Shown piece after piece: positions 24,114 to 35,690 of a stretch of 64,000 bases of DNA. The stretch comes from Gnetum montanum (Eukaryota; Streptophyta; Gnetopsida; Gnetales; Gnetaceae). The translations under genes were made by a program, and so were the position numbers. The stretch lies in the NCBI GenBank assembly GCA_015680685.1, contig MNCI01004126.1, positions 312,996 through 376,995 on the forward strand, in the 5' to 3' direction. Position 1 is the first letter of the stretch; every line of letters starts with the position of its first letter. The notes beneath the pieces are model-generated. The model saw only the letters and a program-made list of their open reading frames with translations. It was not told the origin of the DNA and searched no databases.

Positions 24114-25001
24114 TGATGAGTGGTGAGGTACCCCTACACTCAACCATACGAATACGAGCGTTTTCACACGTGATTCGGTCGAACTCCACAGACAGACTAG
24201 TTGTGGCACCTATATCATTAACCTTAGGTCACAGTTTGCTGTCTTCCGACCTAGACTAGTATTATCTTTGTCACGTATGGTTTAGTCCAGAGTGAGGTGT
24301 ATGATGTGGTTCCTAATCTAATGCTATTCCTAAAGGCAATAGAAAGAGAGTAATATTAACTAATCTAGGAGAAAGGGTAAGAGAATCTAATCTAGCCTAA
24401 GTGCAATGAGCAGTCGTTCCTTGATTTTTAATACACATCTTGGACTTCGTTCATGACTACCACTGGGATTACCAAGCGCAGATCCTAGGTACGCTACTGC
24501 GTTACTAAGTAGTCACACTTAAATGCTCGTAATCAAGTCGTACTCATTTCGCGTTACTAGGAGATAAGGGTAAGAGAGATTAACTAGGAAAGCATTAAAT
24601 AACAATTAAATAAATAAATAAACAAAGTGAATGCTGCAATGATGAAGTAATCTTGATCTTTATTTCTAGTCATGTGCGTGTCCAAGTACGTCACACTGGA
24701 ATAAAGGATGTTGTACAATTACATTCACCACACTGTGGGCAAACACGGGAAAAAAGCTATCTCTGGAGGGATCAAACTGCCAGAGTTTAGCTACAATCTA
24801 CTCTATGCTATGAAACAAGGGAGAGTCGCTTCTTATTTATAGGCATTGCGGTGGATTGTGAGATCGCGTATGCGATATCGTAAGACACGATATTGTGTAT
24901 GCAATATCGCAGGGGATGCGATATCGCCACGGATGCGATATCACCGCGGACGCGATATCACGTATGTGATATCATGGCCCATGCAATATCGTGTCCCATC
25001 A
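24114..25001 (-). repeat. E5 5' LTR with expanded GATATC array
   Basis: 888 bp, about 93 bp longer than its partner. Most of the excess lies in U3 (about 24880-25001), where eight GATATC-type units occur compared with three in the other LTR. The remainder of the two LTRs is collinear. Confidence 0.92.
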
Positions 25002-25510
25002 AAGATCATCACCTAGAGCCATAGTGCTCACTCTACTAAGTAGGGTCCAAAGAAGGTTGGTAGATAAGTGAAAGCCTAACCTCTTTGAGTGACTACACCC
25101 AAGCTCAAGCCTAGGTCTTCAACTTGATAAATGAGCATCTTACCATCACTTAATTCAATCATATGCTTTATCAAAATTCAATTTAAGAAGAAAGTAATAC
25201 TTTTTAGACTCTTTAGTCTAATTCAAAGCTTCAGTGGCTATTAAAACATTGTCTAGAATGTATTTTCTAGGTATACAACATGATTGTTCCTTATTAATAA
25301 CTTTGGCGATATGCTTTTTAAGCTTCGAGACTGCTACTTTAGCAGTAATTTTATATGCAGTTCCAAGTAGCATGATGGGGCATCAATTCTTCATTAAATG
25401 AAGACCTCCTCCCTTTGGCAATAGTTTAATAATAACACTATTTAGAATTTCTCCAAGGGATCCTCTATGCACATAGTCAATCCTAAACATCCTATAGACC
25501 CTATATACTA
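25002..25510 (-). pseudogene. LINE-B ORF2, RT N-terminal portion (antisense)
   Basis: Reverse-strand translation gives 'GSLGEILNSVIIKLLPKG', then 'CPIMLLGTAYKITAKVAV', then 'HIAKVINKEQSCCIPRKYI' and 'LDNVLIATEAL'. These match plant L1 RT motifs (LPKG, RPI.LLNT.YKI.AK, Q.GFI.GR.ILDN). It continues into 16230-17352 once E5 is removed. The region is highly decayed. Confidence 0.78.
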
Positions 25511-25890
25511 CTCCCTACTTTTATACCCCTAATATAAATAATTAATTAAAAAATAAAAACAAAATAAGAGAGATCTAAAAATCTTGGACATTTAGCATCT
25601 AAAGGAAGCACCTAGTGAAAAGAATCAGGAAGGAAGGCTGGGAGGAACAAAGGTGATGATCTTTGATGGGACACGATATTGCAACATCCTTGGAAACTAT
25701 AAGGAGGGCAAACTATAAGTGAAGATACCCCTTGTTGACATGGAGAATAAGGAGGGCTTGCAACATCCTTTTTGAAAAAAAAAAAAAATCAGCCCTTTTT
25801 AATGAACCTGAACATCCTATAGACCGCACATATTACCACTTACCCTCATAACCCTAGTATAAATAATTATTTAAGAAAAAATAAAGAAAT
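25487..25890. repeat. Direct repeats around a patchwork (filler-DNA-like) insert
   Basis: About 100 bp beginning AACATCCTATAGACC recurs at 25487-25590 and 25803-25890. Between them lie short copies of nearby sequence. These include a 33-bp perfect inverted copy (25651-25683) of the E5 LTR/flank junction (24982-25014), two copies of TGCAACATCCTT, and two of ATAAGGAGGGC. This is the signature of repair with local template copying. Confidence 0.7.
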
Positions 25891-26690
25891 CAAAGATAAA
25901 TGTTGATGTCACTTAATGTTAGCAGTTCCAATGTTAATGAAACTACTGAAGCACACAGACGATATCAGGCAAATTTTCATTTTTGTACTGGATCTCAGTT
26001 GTGTACGTATATTTATGAATGATGTATAATATAGCAAATTTCTCGTTGAGGTATTCGGTGCATAGTGCATAGACAGTGTATGTGTTTATCGCGCAAACAT
26101 AATAAAACTATATTTACTTTAACTTTCATGCTGCTCAGAATTTTCGGCATAAGTCTTTGCAAGAATTACTGGCATATAGGAAAGATTGCCGAGGTCGGTC
26201 GGTGGTTGCTGGTTAACCTACCTATGCTGGACGCAACTAGTGCCATTTATCCTCGCACCAATACAACTGTTTTTTTTTTTTTTTTTCAATAAAAATTTTG
26301 CACTTTCTTCGTAACAGCACAACCTACATGCTTAAAATCATTCCATTGATTTTAGCATTTACGGATGTGTGATGCATGTGTGATGCCTCCTTCTATGGTG
26401 GGTGCTTCATTTTTAAAACCATTTGGTTGAATATAGCTTAGTTATATGCACGTTTTATTTTATTCAATGAGTTTTCTTTCGGCAGTGTATTATCATATGA
26501 TATGGCTGTGCCATCCGAAATTGTTGGTGGAAGGTTGGAATGGAACAAGCACCGGCAGATCCCTGAAGGACACAGCTGACCCTGCCTTCGCACAAGGGCG
26601 AGCTGAAAATAAACGAAGGCAGAGTGCCTTGAACAGTCCGCGTTCTGCTAGCGTAATGTGGAGGTTACGTTAGCCTTTGGTTTAACAGGA

Positions 26691-26882
26691 AGACAGGCAA
26701 TTGCGCGCAAACATAATCGCGAACACGAACAGGAAATTTAAACAGGCAGACATGCAATTGCGTGTAAACATAATCGTGAACACGAACAGGAAATACAGGC
26801 AGACATGCAATTGCGTGTAAATGTAAACGTAATGCAGAAACGCAAATGTAAACGTGAATACGAACAGAAAATTTAAACAAGT
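26691..26882. repeat. Minisatellite, about 55-bp unit, three copies
   Basis: Units start at 26691, 26748 and 26801 with the core AGACATGCAATTGCGTGTAA followed by ACATAATCGTGAACACGAAC and AGGAAAT. The third copy has an internal expansion. Reverse-strand frames through it look repetitive only because of the repeat. Confidence 0.85.
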
Positions 26883-27600
26883 GTAGGAATTTAACAGCCA
26901 AAAATGATACACATGATTGGCAGAAATGAGATGTATTAATAATGAAAAGTGTTCACGAAGGTAGGTCGCAAGTCAGACGCTAGCCCCGATGTGAGATGAG
27001 GGTCACTGGTTTGTTCTTCCGCCTCTTTTACAATGCGCCAGATCACCAGGTATTTACTGTGGAATCTCCAAAAATGCCCTCTCCCCCGCTCTTCTGTCAA
27101 CAGGATCGATGGCTATGAGATGTGGGCGGTGCAGATCGCGTGACAGGTGTAGGTTAGGTAGCTGGCTATGAATTGGCAGACTACGCTCATGAATCACCAT
27201 AAAATTACAATATGTTGCAGCATATGTAAGCTGACTTTCGCTAGCGTAAGAGCTTGACTGGCTGATAATTTGCAGGAGTTTACACCAGTTCACCATGACG
27301 TTTCAAATCTGGCTCGCTTGAAATTGCTGCAGATTGCTAAAAAAAATGCCATTCTTGGTGACAACGTAAGCAGTTGCAGTTACAGCGTGAAGGGCGGTTG
27401 CAGCGTGAGTGTGAGCAAGTGCCGTGTGAGTTATTCACGCTGGCTTGAGTTGTGTTTACCCCGCACTCACGTGAGCAACTAGATATGTTCAATTTTGATG
27501 CTGAAACTTTGACCTTTGGATGCTCAATTTTGGAGTAGCCATCAGTGGGCCTCAGAGGGAACCTTACTTGCTGAATTGTGCTCCATTCGATGCTGTTTTG

Positions 27601-27666
27601 ATGCTCTGGAGCTTGGTCATGCTGGGGATCATCATGCTCTGGAGCTTGGTCATGCTGAGGATCATC
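27601..27666. repeat. 33-bp tandem duplication
   Basis: ATGCTCTGGAGCTTGGTCAT plus GCTGGGGATCATC occurs twice head to tail, with one difference. Confidence 0.85.
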
Positions 27667-28104
27667 ATGACTTAGCTCTATTTTCTCTTTGAAAGTGTTA
27701 GGCCAAAATTTTGTGGTGTTTTCAATGACAACGATGAATTATCGATGTTGGTGGTCACTGTACGGTTGCTGAAGCGAAAGGAGCATTAAGAGTGGTCGCT
27801 TGAGCAATTTGCCACGGTCAACTAGAAACTCTGCATCGGTGGCTATGATGTGCCTTTGTTCATCGATTTCATCATAATGTGGTACCTACTACTTTTTGTT
27901 CTCTATATTTTAGTACATCACCTCCAAATCTGAGCAAGGTTTTAATCCAAACAGTTACGGGTTCGCCAGCCTTACGCTGGGCCACTCAAATGCCATTGAA
28001 ATAATATGAATACTTGAAAGCTTTTCTTTTCGCGTTTTTATTACAGGGTGTTTCATGTTTCTGTGTGATCTGCATGATTCTTTTCCCCTCCCTGAAGTCT
28101 TTCA

Positions 28105-28735
28105 CTGGATCTGAGATGCCTTTTAAATTAGAAATTAAAATAACTATAACGTACCTTCGGAGAACGTAACTTCGGAGATGGACGAAGGGATCGGAAAAGC
28201 CATTTTTAATTATCTCCAGTAAATCTGAGAGGCTTTTAAATTAGAAATGAAAATGACAATGATGTACCTTAGAAGATGGACCAAGGGATCCAAACAGGCA
28301 TTTTTTAATTATCTCTGGTGATCAGAGATTCCACAAGATGCAATCAGGATGCAGTTGACATAGATTTAAAAATTAAAGTAATAACAACGTACCTTCGGGG
28401 AGATGGAGATGGACTAAGGGATGGGAAAAGCCATTTTTAATTATCCCTGGTGAATCTGAGACACCTCTGGAAACTCCGCCAGAACGGGCATTTTTTTAAT
28501 TATCTTTGGTGATCAGAGATTCCACCACAAGTAATCAGATGCAGTTGATAACAATGATGTATCTTTGAAGATAACGGGGGATCCGAACAGGCATTTTTTA
28601 ATTATCTTTGGTGATCTCAGATTCACATGAATCTGAGACGCCTCTTAAATTATAAATGAAAATAACGATGATGTATCTTCGAAGATGGCGGGGGATCCGG
28701 ACAGGCATTTTTTAATTATCAGAGATTCTACGACA
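28105..28735. repeat. Irregular tandem array within copy A
   Basis: Six copies of GGCATTTTTTAATTATC-type cores, at about 28201, 28299, 28432, 28489, 28592 and 28706. Each is preceded by variants of ACGTACCTTCGGAGATGG and followed by TGGTGATCAGAGATTCC. Copy B has only two (about 60894 and 60983). Confidence 0.75.
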
Positions 28736-29699
28736 CTTAATCAGGATGCAGTTGACATAGATTTCAGGATTAAAATAATGTCGTGGGACGGAATTCTTCT
28801 CATTCGGGTAATGGCGATTCCCTATTTCACCGAATCGTGACACGGCCGCTCTTGCATGTTGCATCACATGCGTGAGCCCGCGTATGTTCCAACTGTAGAA
28901 ACCGGAATCGTCGTATCCGGAGATGCCCTTTTGGGCTAAAAAGATATTAATGCGCCGACCCTATCTTTCTGTGTCAGTTTGCATTTTTTTATTATCAAAC
29001 TTTTCACGCCACGCTGCATTAGTCAGCATTTACGCAGATCATACAGCTGTCAGTGTGATCTATGCATGGCAGTGAATTAAAACCGTCGCTCTCTCTCCAA
29101 TGAAATAAATTGCAGCAACAAAATAATAGTAACATTGAGTACATGCATCATATTTTTATGCTTTTCTCTTTAGAAATGTTGGTAGGGCAATTAGTCATTG
29201 CAGCATTTGTGCATTCCGTAGTTCAGACTCCTAAAATAATTGTATTCATATTTCTGCTCAAGAAATTTAATTTTTCTTTGGATAGTAGGTATAATTTCTT
29301 GCAATTTGATTTCCTAATATTTATTTTAGATTGTATACATATATATATGTGTTTGTTGCGTGTTCCAAACCCTTTGATAAATGAAATTTCTTAGGTATTG
29401 TAAATATAAATATTAATATTAAAACTAATATTTTATTACATTTGGAAAATAATTCAAAAATTTTACTCAACCTTTACTAAAGAAATTTCAAATATAACAA
29501 AAATAGATTAAAGATAAGGTTTCAAAGTAAGCCCAGTTAAATAAATCATACAACATAAAGGATTTATATTATATTTAGATATTACAAAACATGAAGACAA
29601 TTAAGAATATGGGCTTCATTTTCAATAGTATTTAATACACAAACTCTGACTAAGCTCCGACCTAAGAGTGCAATCATTATATATTAATGTGGGTTGTTT

Positions 29700-30385
29700 T
29701 TGTTTTTAGTTTCTTTTAGGAAAATGCTTTTAGACTATTGAAATGAAGTGAAATGAAGCTTTATGTGTTACGTCGTAAGACCCATAGGATATTACATTTT
29801 CATGAAAAATAAAGATAGACTCTACAAATTGATCAATCACCAAGGGGGCCATCAACAATAAATCATATAGGCTTTTTACTATAACATTATAACACTATCT
29901 CAAATGGGTAGTCATGTTACAAGAAAGAAACGTATGTAACTCATCTTCAAGGCTTTTGATTTGCACAACCTACAAATGCACTCTTCTTGAGTGAGTTGAA
30001 TCCATCCTCCACTTTGAATTCTAATATGATGAGATCTTAAGCAAAACTTGATTCCAATACTTCATGGGAATAACATCTAAGAGATATTGAGCTTCTATTT
30101 ATTAGATATAATGTGACATTAAAAAAATTTCCTCTTGTTTTCCACATTAGCCTACATTTATGTTGAAACCTTTTATTTGACTAGTTGACAAATATGCTTA
30201 GGATTTTGTTGGACATCCTCCCAAGAGATATTCTATTTTCTTAACCATTACATCCCTTGAAAATATCAACCACGATTTCACCAATCCTCCAAAATTGCTT
30301 TAGAGAATTTGTTTTGCCCTGAGATATGCAAGCTATAAGTGTATGCAATGAATTGGCACAAGGCATATGCTTCTAAAGGTAATAT
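29700..30385 (-). pseudogene. Possible LINE zinc-finger remnant inserted in copy A (antisense)
   Basis: This interval is absent from copy B. Reverse-strand translation near 29900-30010 gives 'GGWIQLTQEECICRLCKS' followed, after a frame change, by 'LEDELHTFLSC'. This C-X2-C...H...C pattern is that of the zf-RVT finger at the end of plant LINE ORF2. Weak but specific; the remainder is not recognisable. Confidence 0.4.
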
Positions 30386-31338
30386 ATCACATTCATTCTT
30401 TGTGTTCTATCGTATCCATAAATATTAGTTTGGGTTAGTCATAAAGCTCTAAGGTTACTATGCATGCTATATTTTTTTTCAAATTCCCTAGTATTTTCTA
30501 GTTGTATTACGAATGTCCTTACGAAAGAATATCATGCTTGTACTCAAGGTTGGAATTTGACACCTTTTGAAGGCATTTTTGCATGATTTTGGCATAAAAT
30601 AATCTAATTTTTTAAATGTGAGGCATCATCAAAATGCTACAAAATTTTTTAAAAGTGTCAATATAAAGCTTACAAATTTCAAGAAGCATCATTTAACTTT
30701 AAAATAAATAAAATGTAAATATTGTTTTATAAAATAAGTTATTATTAACAAATTTAATAATGATTTTCAGTTATAATTCAAGGCTCTCTGCTATATTAGA
30801 TTTATGCTTGAAAAAACTTCTATTTTTTAAACTAAAATTTTAGTTCCATTAAAATCTATTAGATTTATAAAAAGAGCTAGATATAATTTTTTAAAATTTA
30901 TAATTTAAAGAAATCAACCTATACCCTAAGGTTACTAAGTCAAGGCCCTTACCACTAAGATATCATCTTATTGTTTAAAATACCAATAATATTCTTTAAT
31001 ATATTTTTAAAGTTCGTGAGCATCCTATGGTTACTAAAATTTTGAAATTCAATCCTTGCTTGTATTCATTGTTACCGGTACTTTTCCGTTGCAAACCGTT
31101 TCATCGAGAGAGAGAGAGCGCTGCCATGGATGAATAACGCTTTTAATGGCTTTTGCTATTTTCATTTCCAAATCATGGTTTGATCTGGACAAGTTTGGAA
31201 ATAGAAAAAATGAAACCGACTAGAATTGAAAACGATTCAAAACGCAATAGAGTTGGTGGACGCATTAATATCCCTTTCTAAAGCACAAAGGCAACTCCCA
31301 AGTTATCCGTCTCCGTCACATCCCCTCCCTCACCGCGG

Positions 31339-31344
31339 TTGACC
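31339..31344 (+). promoter_or_regulatory. W-box-like TTGACC upstream of the UGT gene
   Basis: TTGACC, the core bound by plant WRKY factors, lies about 170 bp upstream of the start codon. A six-base match occurs often by chance. Confidence 0.25.
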
Positions 31345-31475
31345 TGTCCTCTGTCGTGAATCCAGGTTCTACACCCACGCTGAAGCCAAAATGTTTTGGC
31401 GATGTTTCAAAAATTCAGATCAATCGCGTATGACTAAAAGTCACAAACCGAAATCACGAAGCCGACGCCCTGCTG

Positions 31476-31481
31476 TATAAG
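31476..31481 (+). promoter_or_regulatory. TATA box of the UGT gene
   Basis: TATAAG within CTGTATAAGAAGG lies 37 bp before the ATG. Normal TATA-to-start spacing would place transcription start near 31505, leaving a 5' leader of only about 10 nt. Confidence 0.55.
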
Positions 31482-31512
31482 AAGGAGCAAACACGCCGCT
31501 GCAGCACGCAAC

Positions 31513-32904
31513 ATGGCTGAGATCGAAGAACAAACCAAGCCTCATGTGGCAATGTTACCCAGCGTGGGAATGGGCCACTTCATTCCCTTCGCGGCGCTGG
31601 CGCAGCGTCTAGCACGAGACTTCGGCTGCCGCGTCACCTTCATAGCATTCGATTCGGTCCTCCGCTCGCCGCCGGCGCTCCCGCACGCCGCGGCTCTCTC
31701 CGACTGCGCCGACGGAGTCCATGTCATAACCCTGCCGGACCCTCCGCAGGACGAGGACACGGTGCTGCTGGAGCATCGCATCGTGAACATGATAGTGAAC
31801 AGCACTGAGCGCGTGCTCGACATCGTGCGCGGCTGCGGCGCCACGGCTCTGGTCGTGGACCTATTCTGCGCGCACCTCGTCCACGCGGCGCACCCGGTGC
31901 CGTGCTACGTATTTTTCACGTCCTCGGCGTCGTTGCTGTCGCTGACGCTACACGTCCCCGACCTTGACTACACAAAAGAAAAAGGAAACTCGGCGTCGCT
32001 GCGGGAGGCGGACGCTGTGGTGGAGCTCCCGGGGTACCCGCCGCTGCACTGGAAGCACCTGCCGTCGGTCATGTGGGACGGCGACGGCTTCCGCAGCTTT
32101 CAGCAGCACTCCTCCATCATGAACAGCGCACGCGGCTTCCTGATCAACACGTTCGACGATCTGGAAGGCGCTGGACTCAAGGGAATCGAGACGAAACCTG
32201 CGAGCGTGTGGGCGGTCGGACCTGTGCTCGCATCCATGGACGGATACGACGAGGAGGACTGCATCAAGTGGATGGACGTGCAGCCGGCGGGGTCGGTGGT
32301 TGTCATATCGCTGGGGAGCAGCGGCGCGCTGGACACGAAACAAACAGCGGAGCTGGCGCTGGGTCTCGAGGCGACCGGGCTCCGCTTCGTGTGGGTGGTC
32401 CGCGACAAGCGTGCGGCCAACTACATGGCGGTGACCGCGGCCGAGACGCGGCTGGAGGAGGTTCTACCGGAAGGATTCATGGACCGTACACGTGACCGGG
32501 GGCTGCTGTTGCCGTCGTGGGCTCCGCAGGCAGCGCTGCTGCGGCACGAGGCCACGGGCGGCTTCGTGACGCACTGCGGGTGGAACTCGGTGCTGGAGAG
32601 CTTGGCGTGCGGCGTGCCCATGCTGACGTTGCCCATCACTTCGGACCAGCCCATGAGCGCCGTGCTGCTCGTCCACGAGTTCGGCACCGCGCTTGAGCTG
32701 AGAACGGAAGCGGAGGAGAGCGGCGGCATTGTGCGGCGAGGGCAGGTGCAGAGCGGCTTGTGCGAGCTCATGCAGGGCGAGCACGGCAGGCGCGTCCGTC
32801 GACGATCGCAGGATCTCCGCGATGCCGCACGCCGAGCTCTTGCCGTGGGTGGCTCCTCCTACGCCGCCACTGCACGGGCCTTGGCCGAGATGTCGATGTC
32901 CTAG
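31513..32904 (+). CDS. UDP-glycosyltransferase, plant family 1 (UGT71/72/88-like), intact and intronless
   Basis: 463 codons, complete, no introns or stops. The N-terminus has 'PSVGMGHFIP' with the catalytic His at residue 22. The partner Asp is residue 116 in 'VVDLF'. The C-terminal PSPG box spans residues 336-379, starting W-A-P-Q, containing 'THCGWNSVLES' and ending D-Q; a final Gln is usual for UDP-glucose users. Family members transfer sugar from UDP-sugar to small acceptors (phenolics, flavonoids, hormones) in the cytosol. The GMGH motif and overall pattern point to group E (UGT71/72/88). The acceptor cannot be deduced. The gene is strikingly GC-rich against AT-rich flanks. ATG 31513 is the first ATG after the TATA box and gives the full N-terminal domain. 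It is the only intact conventional gene in the window. Confidence 0.94.
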   Translation: MAEIEEQTKPHVAMLPSVGMGHFIPFAALAQRLARDFGCRVTFIAFDSVLRSPPALPHAAALSDCADGVHVITLPDPPQDEDTVLLEHRIVNMIVNSTERVLDIVRGCGATALVVDLFCAHLVHAAHPVPCYVFFTSSASLLSLTLHVPDLDYTKEKGNSASLREADAVVELPGYPPLHWKHLPSVMWDGDGFRSFQQHSSIMNSARGFLINTFDDLEGAGLKGIETKPASVWAVGPVLASMDGYDEEDCIKWMDVQPAGSVVVISLGSSGALDTKQTAELALGLEATGLRFVWVVRDKRAANYMAVTAAETRLEEVLPEGFMDRTRDRGLLLPSWAPQAALLRHEATGGFVTHCGWNSVLESLACGVPMLTLPITSDQPMSAVLLVHEFGTALELRTEAEESGGIVRRGQVQSGLCELMQGEHGRRVRRRSQDLRDAARRALAVGGSSYAATARALAEMSMS

Positions 32905-33016
32905 CCAGTGAGCTGAGGGACAGCCAACACGTGGCCAGCGTTTCCTATCTAGTCAACCTCTCTCTGATTTGATTTATGCGTTATGGGGGAAATGCCCAGG
33001 GTTATATCATCTCTGT

Positions 33017-33022
33017 AATAAA
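33017..33022 (+). terminator. Polyadenylation signal of the UGT gene
   Basis: AATAAA about 115 bp after the stop codon, a usual distance for a plant near-upstream element. Confidence 0.55.
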
Positions 33023-33024
33023 TG

Positions 33025-34849
33025 AGCATAACCTATGCATGAGAAGAATGTTATATGTGGAAGGGTAAGAATTCAATGCGTTCTAATTGGTGTAAGGCTA
33101 GAAAAGATAGGTACAGTACAGGGGTTCGTAATTTAAAAAATTGAAATATATTTGTTAAAATAAAACATGGCACCTCTTAATATATTTTTGCATTTGTATT
33201 TGATGTAAGAATGTAAAAGATTTGCATTAGATTTTTCTTAATCACAAAATATAAATATTCGTTTGAAAAGTGCCTAATGCAAATTTATTGGGCTTATATA
33301 TGTGAACCTATACCCACCACATAGATTCGTCAGATTCATGAATCCCCAACACATAGAGCATAACATTAGCTAAAATAAGCCATTGTTGTATCCTCGAGGA
33401 AGAGACAATTTATATAAACCATCATGGATTGTTTGGAGGTATAGAGAATTATGCAATAAACGTATCATCAATTTTTTTGAGTGGCCGAGCATAGGATTAA
33501 ACCCTCATCTTTCAACACTTATCTAGTACTCGATATAAAGGTTCTAATCTAATGAATATTAAAATAATTGTATTTCAAGATTTTTTCATGAATGATCATT
33601 AGTATGACAAATACCAAGGTTTATTTACATGGATGTTGAATGTTACATAAGAAATAAAATGCATTTTACAACATTAAAGGAAGACTTGATGCATAAATTT
33701 AAGCTACAAGGCAAACTAGTGCACAATGCGTGACAATGCACGAATTTGCAAAGTTGTTGATTAAGGCACCTTGCTTATAGGCACAACTTGCTCGAGAGAG
33801 AAAACTAACCAATAATTTCATAGAACATTAAAATTGAAAATGCAAAATTATTTGCAAGTAGAAATATTGAAGGCGAAATGACTTGCATATATTAAATTAA
33901 ATCAATAATAGTTAATGTCACATTACATGATCATGAATATGAATGTGGGAAAACATTAAAAGAAAAAGGAAGGAACTTAGCAAATCAATCTTCAATCCAT
34001 TCGTTCCTTTGGTTGCTAAGATTTATGATTGCTACCTCCTTTCTAGTTGGAATGTCATCCCAATCCTTTTCCTAGTCCTTTTCATGTTGGAATTCAAGGG
34101 TTAACCCTTTCGACCTTTAACATGATCTCACCTTGATGGCTTCTTGTTCTAGCCAATTTGAGAGAGTAATAGGTGGACTAAGGCTATGATGGGCTAGAGG
34201 GGTATAGGATTGGGAAGATGGTAAGGTTAAAACTAAAGGAAAGGAAGAAAAAGCCTTTTTCTCCTTGCTTGCTGATAACTCCTTCTGTACTTGAGAAGGC
34301 TTTTGATAGGGCTTTCTCATTTTCATGTTTTCTCTTTTCCATTTACAGGAAGAATAGGAAGTGGCCACATGTCCTCCCACTTGGCCATTATGCATGATCT
34401 CTTTTCCCAATTGTGGTAGAGCAGAGACCCTCTAAATTTCCTTCATGATCCAAATCTCCTTGCTTTCTGCATATTTGCCTCATGTCTAAGTAAGAATACA
34501 AAATAATTAAAGCATTTTATGCATAAAATCATAGATCTTATTTTGAGGTCAAGAGAGAAAGGTTCTTTTTATTATTTATTATTTAATTATTTTTTAAAAC
34601 ATAGAAAAGGACTATTAAAATCTATTATGTACTAATACTTTCAGAAGCCAGTAATCAAAGAGTTGAAATTTGAGGAAAAAGATCAAGCATTATTTTTGAA
34701 TCGTTTTACAACAACTAGCACATTTGCAAACATCTAAGCTACCAAAGTCTGCTACAGCTTTAGCATAATTCGCTTCTTCATCCTTCGAAAGCTTCTTAGC
34801 ATATAGAGGATGAATCAAAATAATCCTATGAATTCTTATCTATCCAAAG
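33025..34849. other. Unassigned AT-rich sequence between the UGT gene and E2
   Basis: No gene or repeat recognised. A reverse-strand frame of 97 codons (34117-34410) has no features that support coding. CAAAG at 34845-34849 would be the E2 target duplication, but its partner has been lost. Confidence 0.4.
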
Positions 34850-35690
34850 TGATGAGAGGCGAGGTATCCCTATGCCCAACCATATGAATCACAAGCGTTT
34901 ACATGTGATTCGATTGAATTCCGCAGACCTTAGTTTCTAAGTACACTAGTTCCAAAACATGAAATCTAATTGTGATGATCGTTGTCTTTCCAACTACACT
35001 TGTGGAGCTTAGTTGTATGGTTAAGTGTAATTAAGGCACATGATTTTTATTATTTTATATTTTATTCATCTATATTTAACAACAAGTTGAAACTCAATTT
35101 ATGAACCTATTTAACTAATCTAATTGCTAACTATCCTAACATAAGTATTTGATCCCACTTTCCTTGCACATCCTAAACACATATAACATTGCTAGGTTAC
35201 CAAACATTAAGCATTGCTGGGTTTATCAAATGTCTTGCACATGCTTGAAGTGATCGTACTTATGTGCTTAATTGATTGTTACATAATTTAGCTAATTTAA
35301 TTTAGCTTAATTACTTGGAAGCATTAAATAAAATTATGCAATACATTAAATGCATGAATAAAACATTTAAGCTATCCAAGGTGCTGCAAGGTTTATCAGA
35401 AAGCTCATCTTTATTACTACACACACTGCCATGCTTAGGTACAATAGTGCTCGAATAAAGATCCATACACTCAAAGACTCTTGTTATGGGCACTTTGGAA
35501 AATATCTAACTCTAGATAAAAGAAACTATAAGAGCTCTATTATGCTATAATAAAACTTATGTCCAAACCATGTGCCCAAGTGCTATATTTATAGGCCAGC
35601 ACACATCCTGCAATATTGATATCTAACATCACTTCTTGGACTCTAATATCAAAGACCTGATCTCAAAGCCAGACAAAATACAATTCATCA
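34850..35690 (-). repeat. E2 3' LTR
   Basis: 841 bp. The reverse strand begins TGATGAATTG and ends CTCTCATCA. U3 differs from that of E1 (ATATTAGAG, GATGTTAGATATC motifs). The R/U5 part is clearly related, and a TATAAATA box is present (reverse, near 35593). Confidence 0.88.

Larger units (their letters stand above)
17353..25001 (-). mobile_element. E5: non-autonomous LTR element with gag and aORF but no pol (reverse strand)
   Basis: LTRs lie at 17353-18147 (3') and 24114-25001 (5'). The target duplication AAGAT is at 17348-17352 and 25002-25006. Read on the reverse strand: LTR, tRNA-Asp primer site, gag (23972-22015), noncoding region, GATATC array with TATA box, polypurine-like site, splice-acceptor-like signal, aORF (20059-18310), polypurine tract, LTR. 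No protease, RT, RNase H or integrase sequence is present. The LTRs and internal parts match E4, making E4, E5 and the solo LTR one family. aORF has lost about 1 kb compared with E4. Confidence 0.93.
25891..28079. other. Unassigned sequence with short tandem repeats
   Basis: No credible gene. A 16-bp T-run lies near 26271-26286. A 53-57-bp minisatellite is at 26691-26882. A 33-bp unit is duplicated at 27601-27666. Base composition rises to more balanced GC after about 26500. Confidence 0.45.
28080..31170. repeat. Segmental duplication, copy A (upstream of the UGT gene)
   Basis: Collinear with 60780-62770. Shared landmarks include CGACGGAATTCTTCT (about 28789 and 61074), ATGGCGATTCCCTATTTCA (28812 and 61098), CTCTTGCATGTTGCATCACA (28850 and 61161) and GTTGCAAACCGTTTC (31089 and 62692). 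Copy A carries extra sequence at about 29700-30385. Both copies are diverged and neither shows a gene. Confidence 0.8.

Noticed and set aside
24880-25001. GATATC array as a CRISPR array or satellite
   Set aside because: Units are short palindromes with no fixed spacers, limited to LTR U3 and the homologous internal site; the genome is eukaryotic.
26665-26912. Reverse-strand frames with repeated 'LFVF' blocks
   Set aside because: They arise from the 55-bp minisatellite.
31542-32972. Other long frames overlapping the UGT gene on both strands
   Set aside because: Shadows caused by GC-rich codon composition; the + frame at 31513 has all family motifs.
34845-34849. CAAAG as the E2 target duplication
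   Set aside because: The partner side is deleted with the 5' end of E2, so it cannot be verified.
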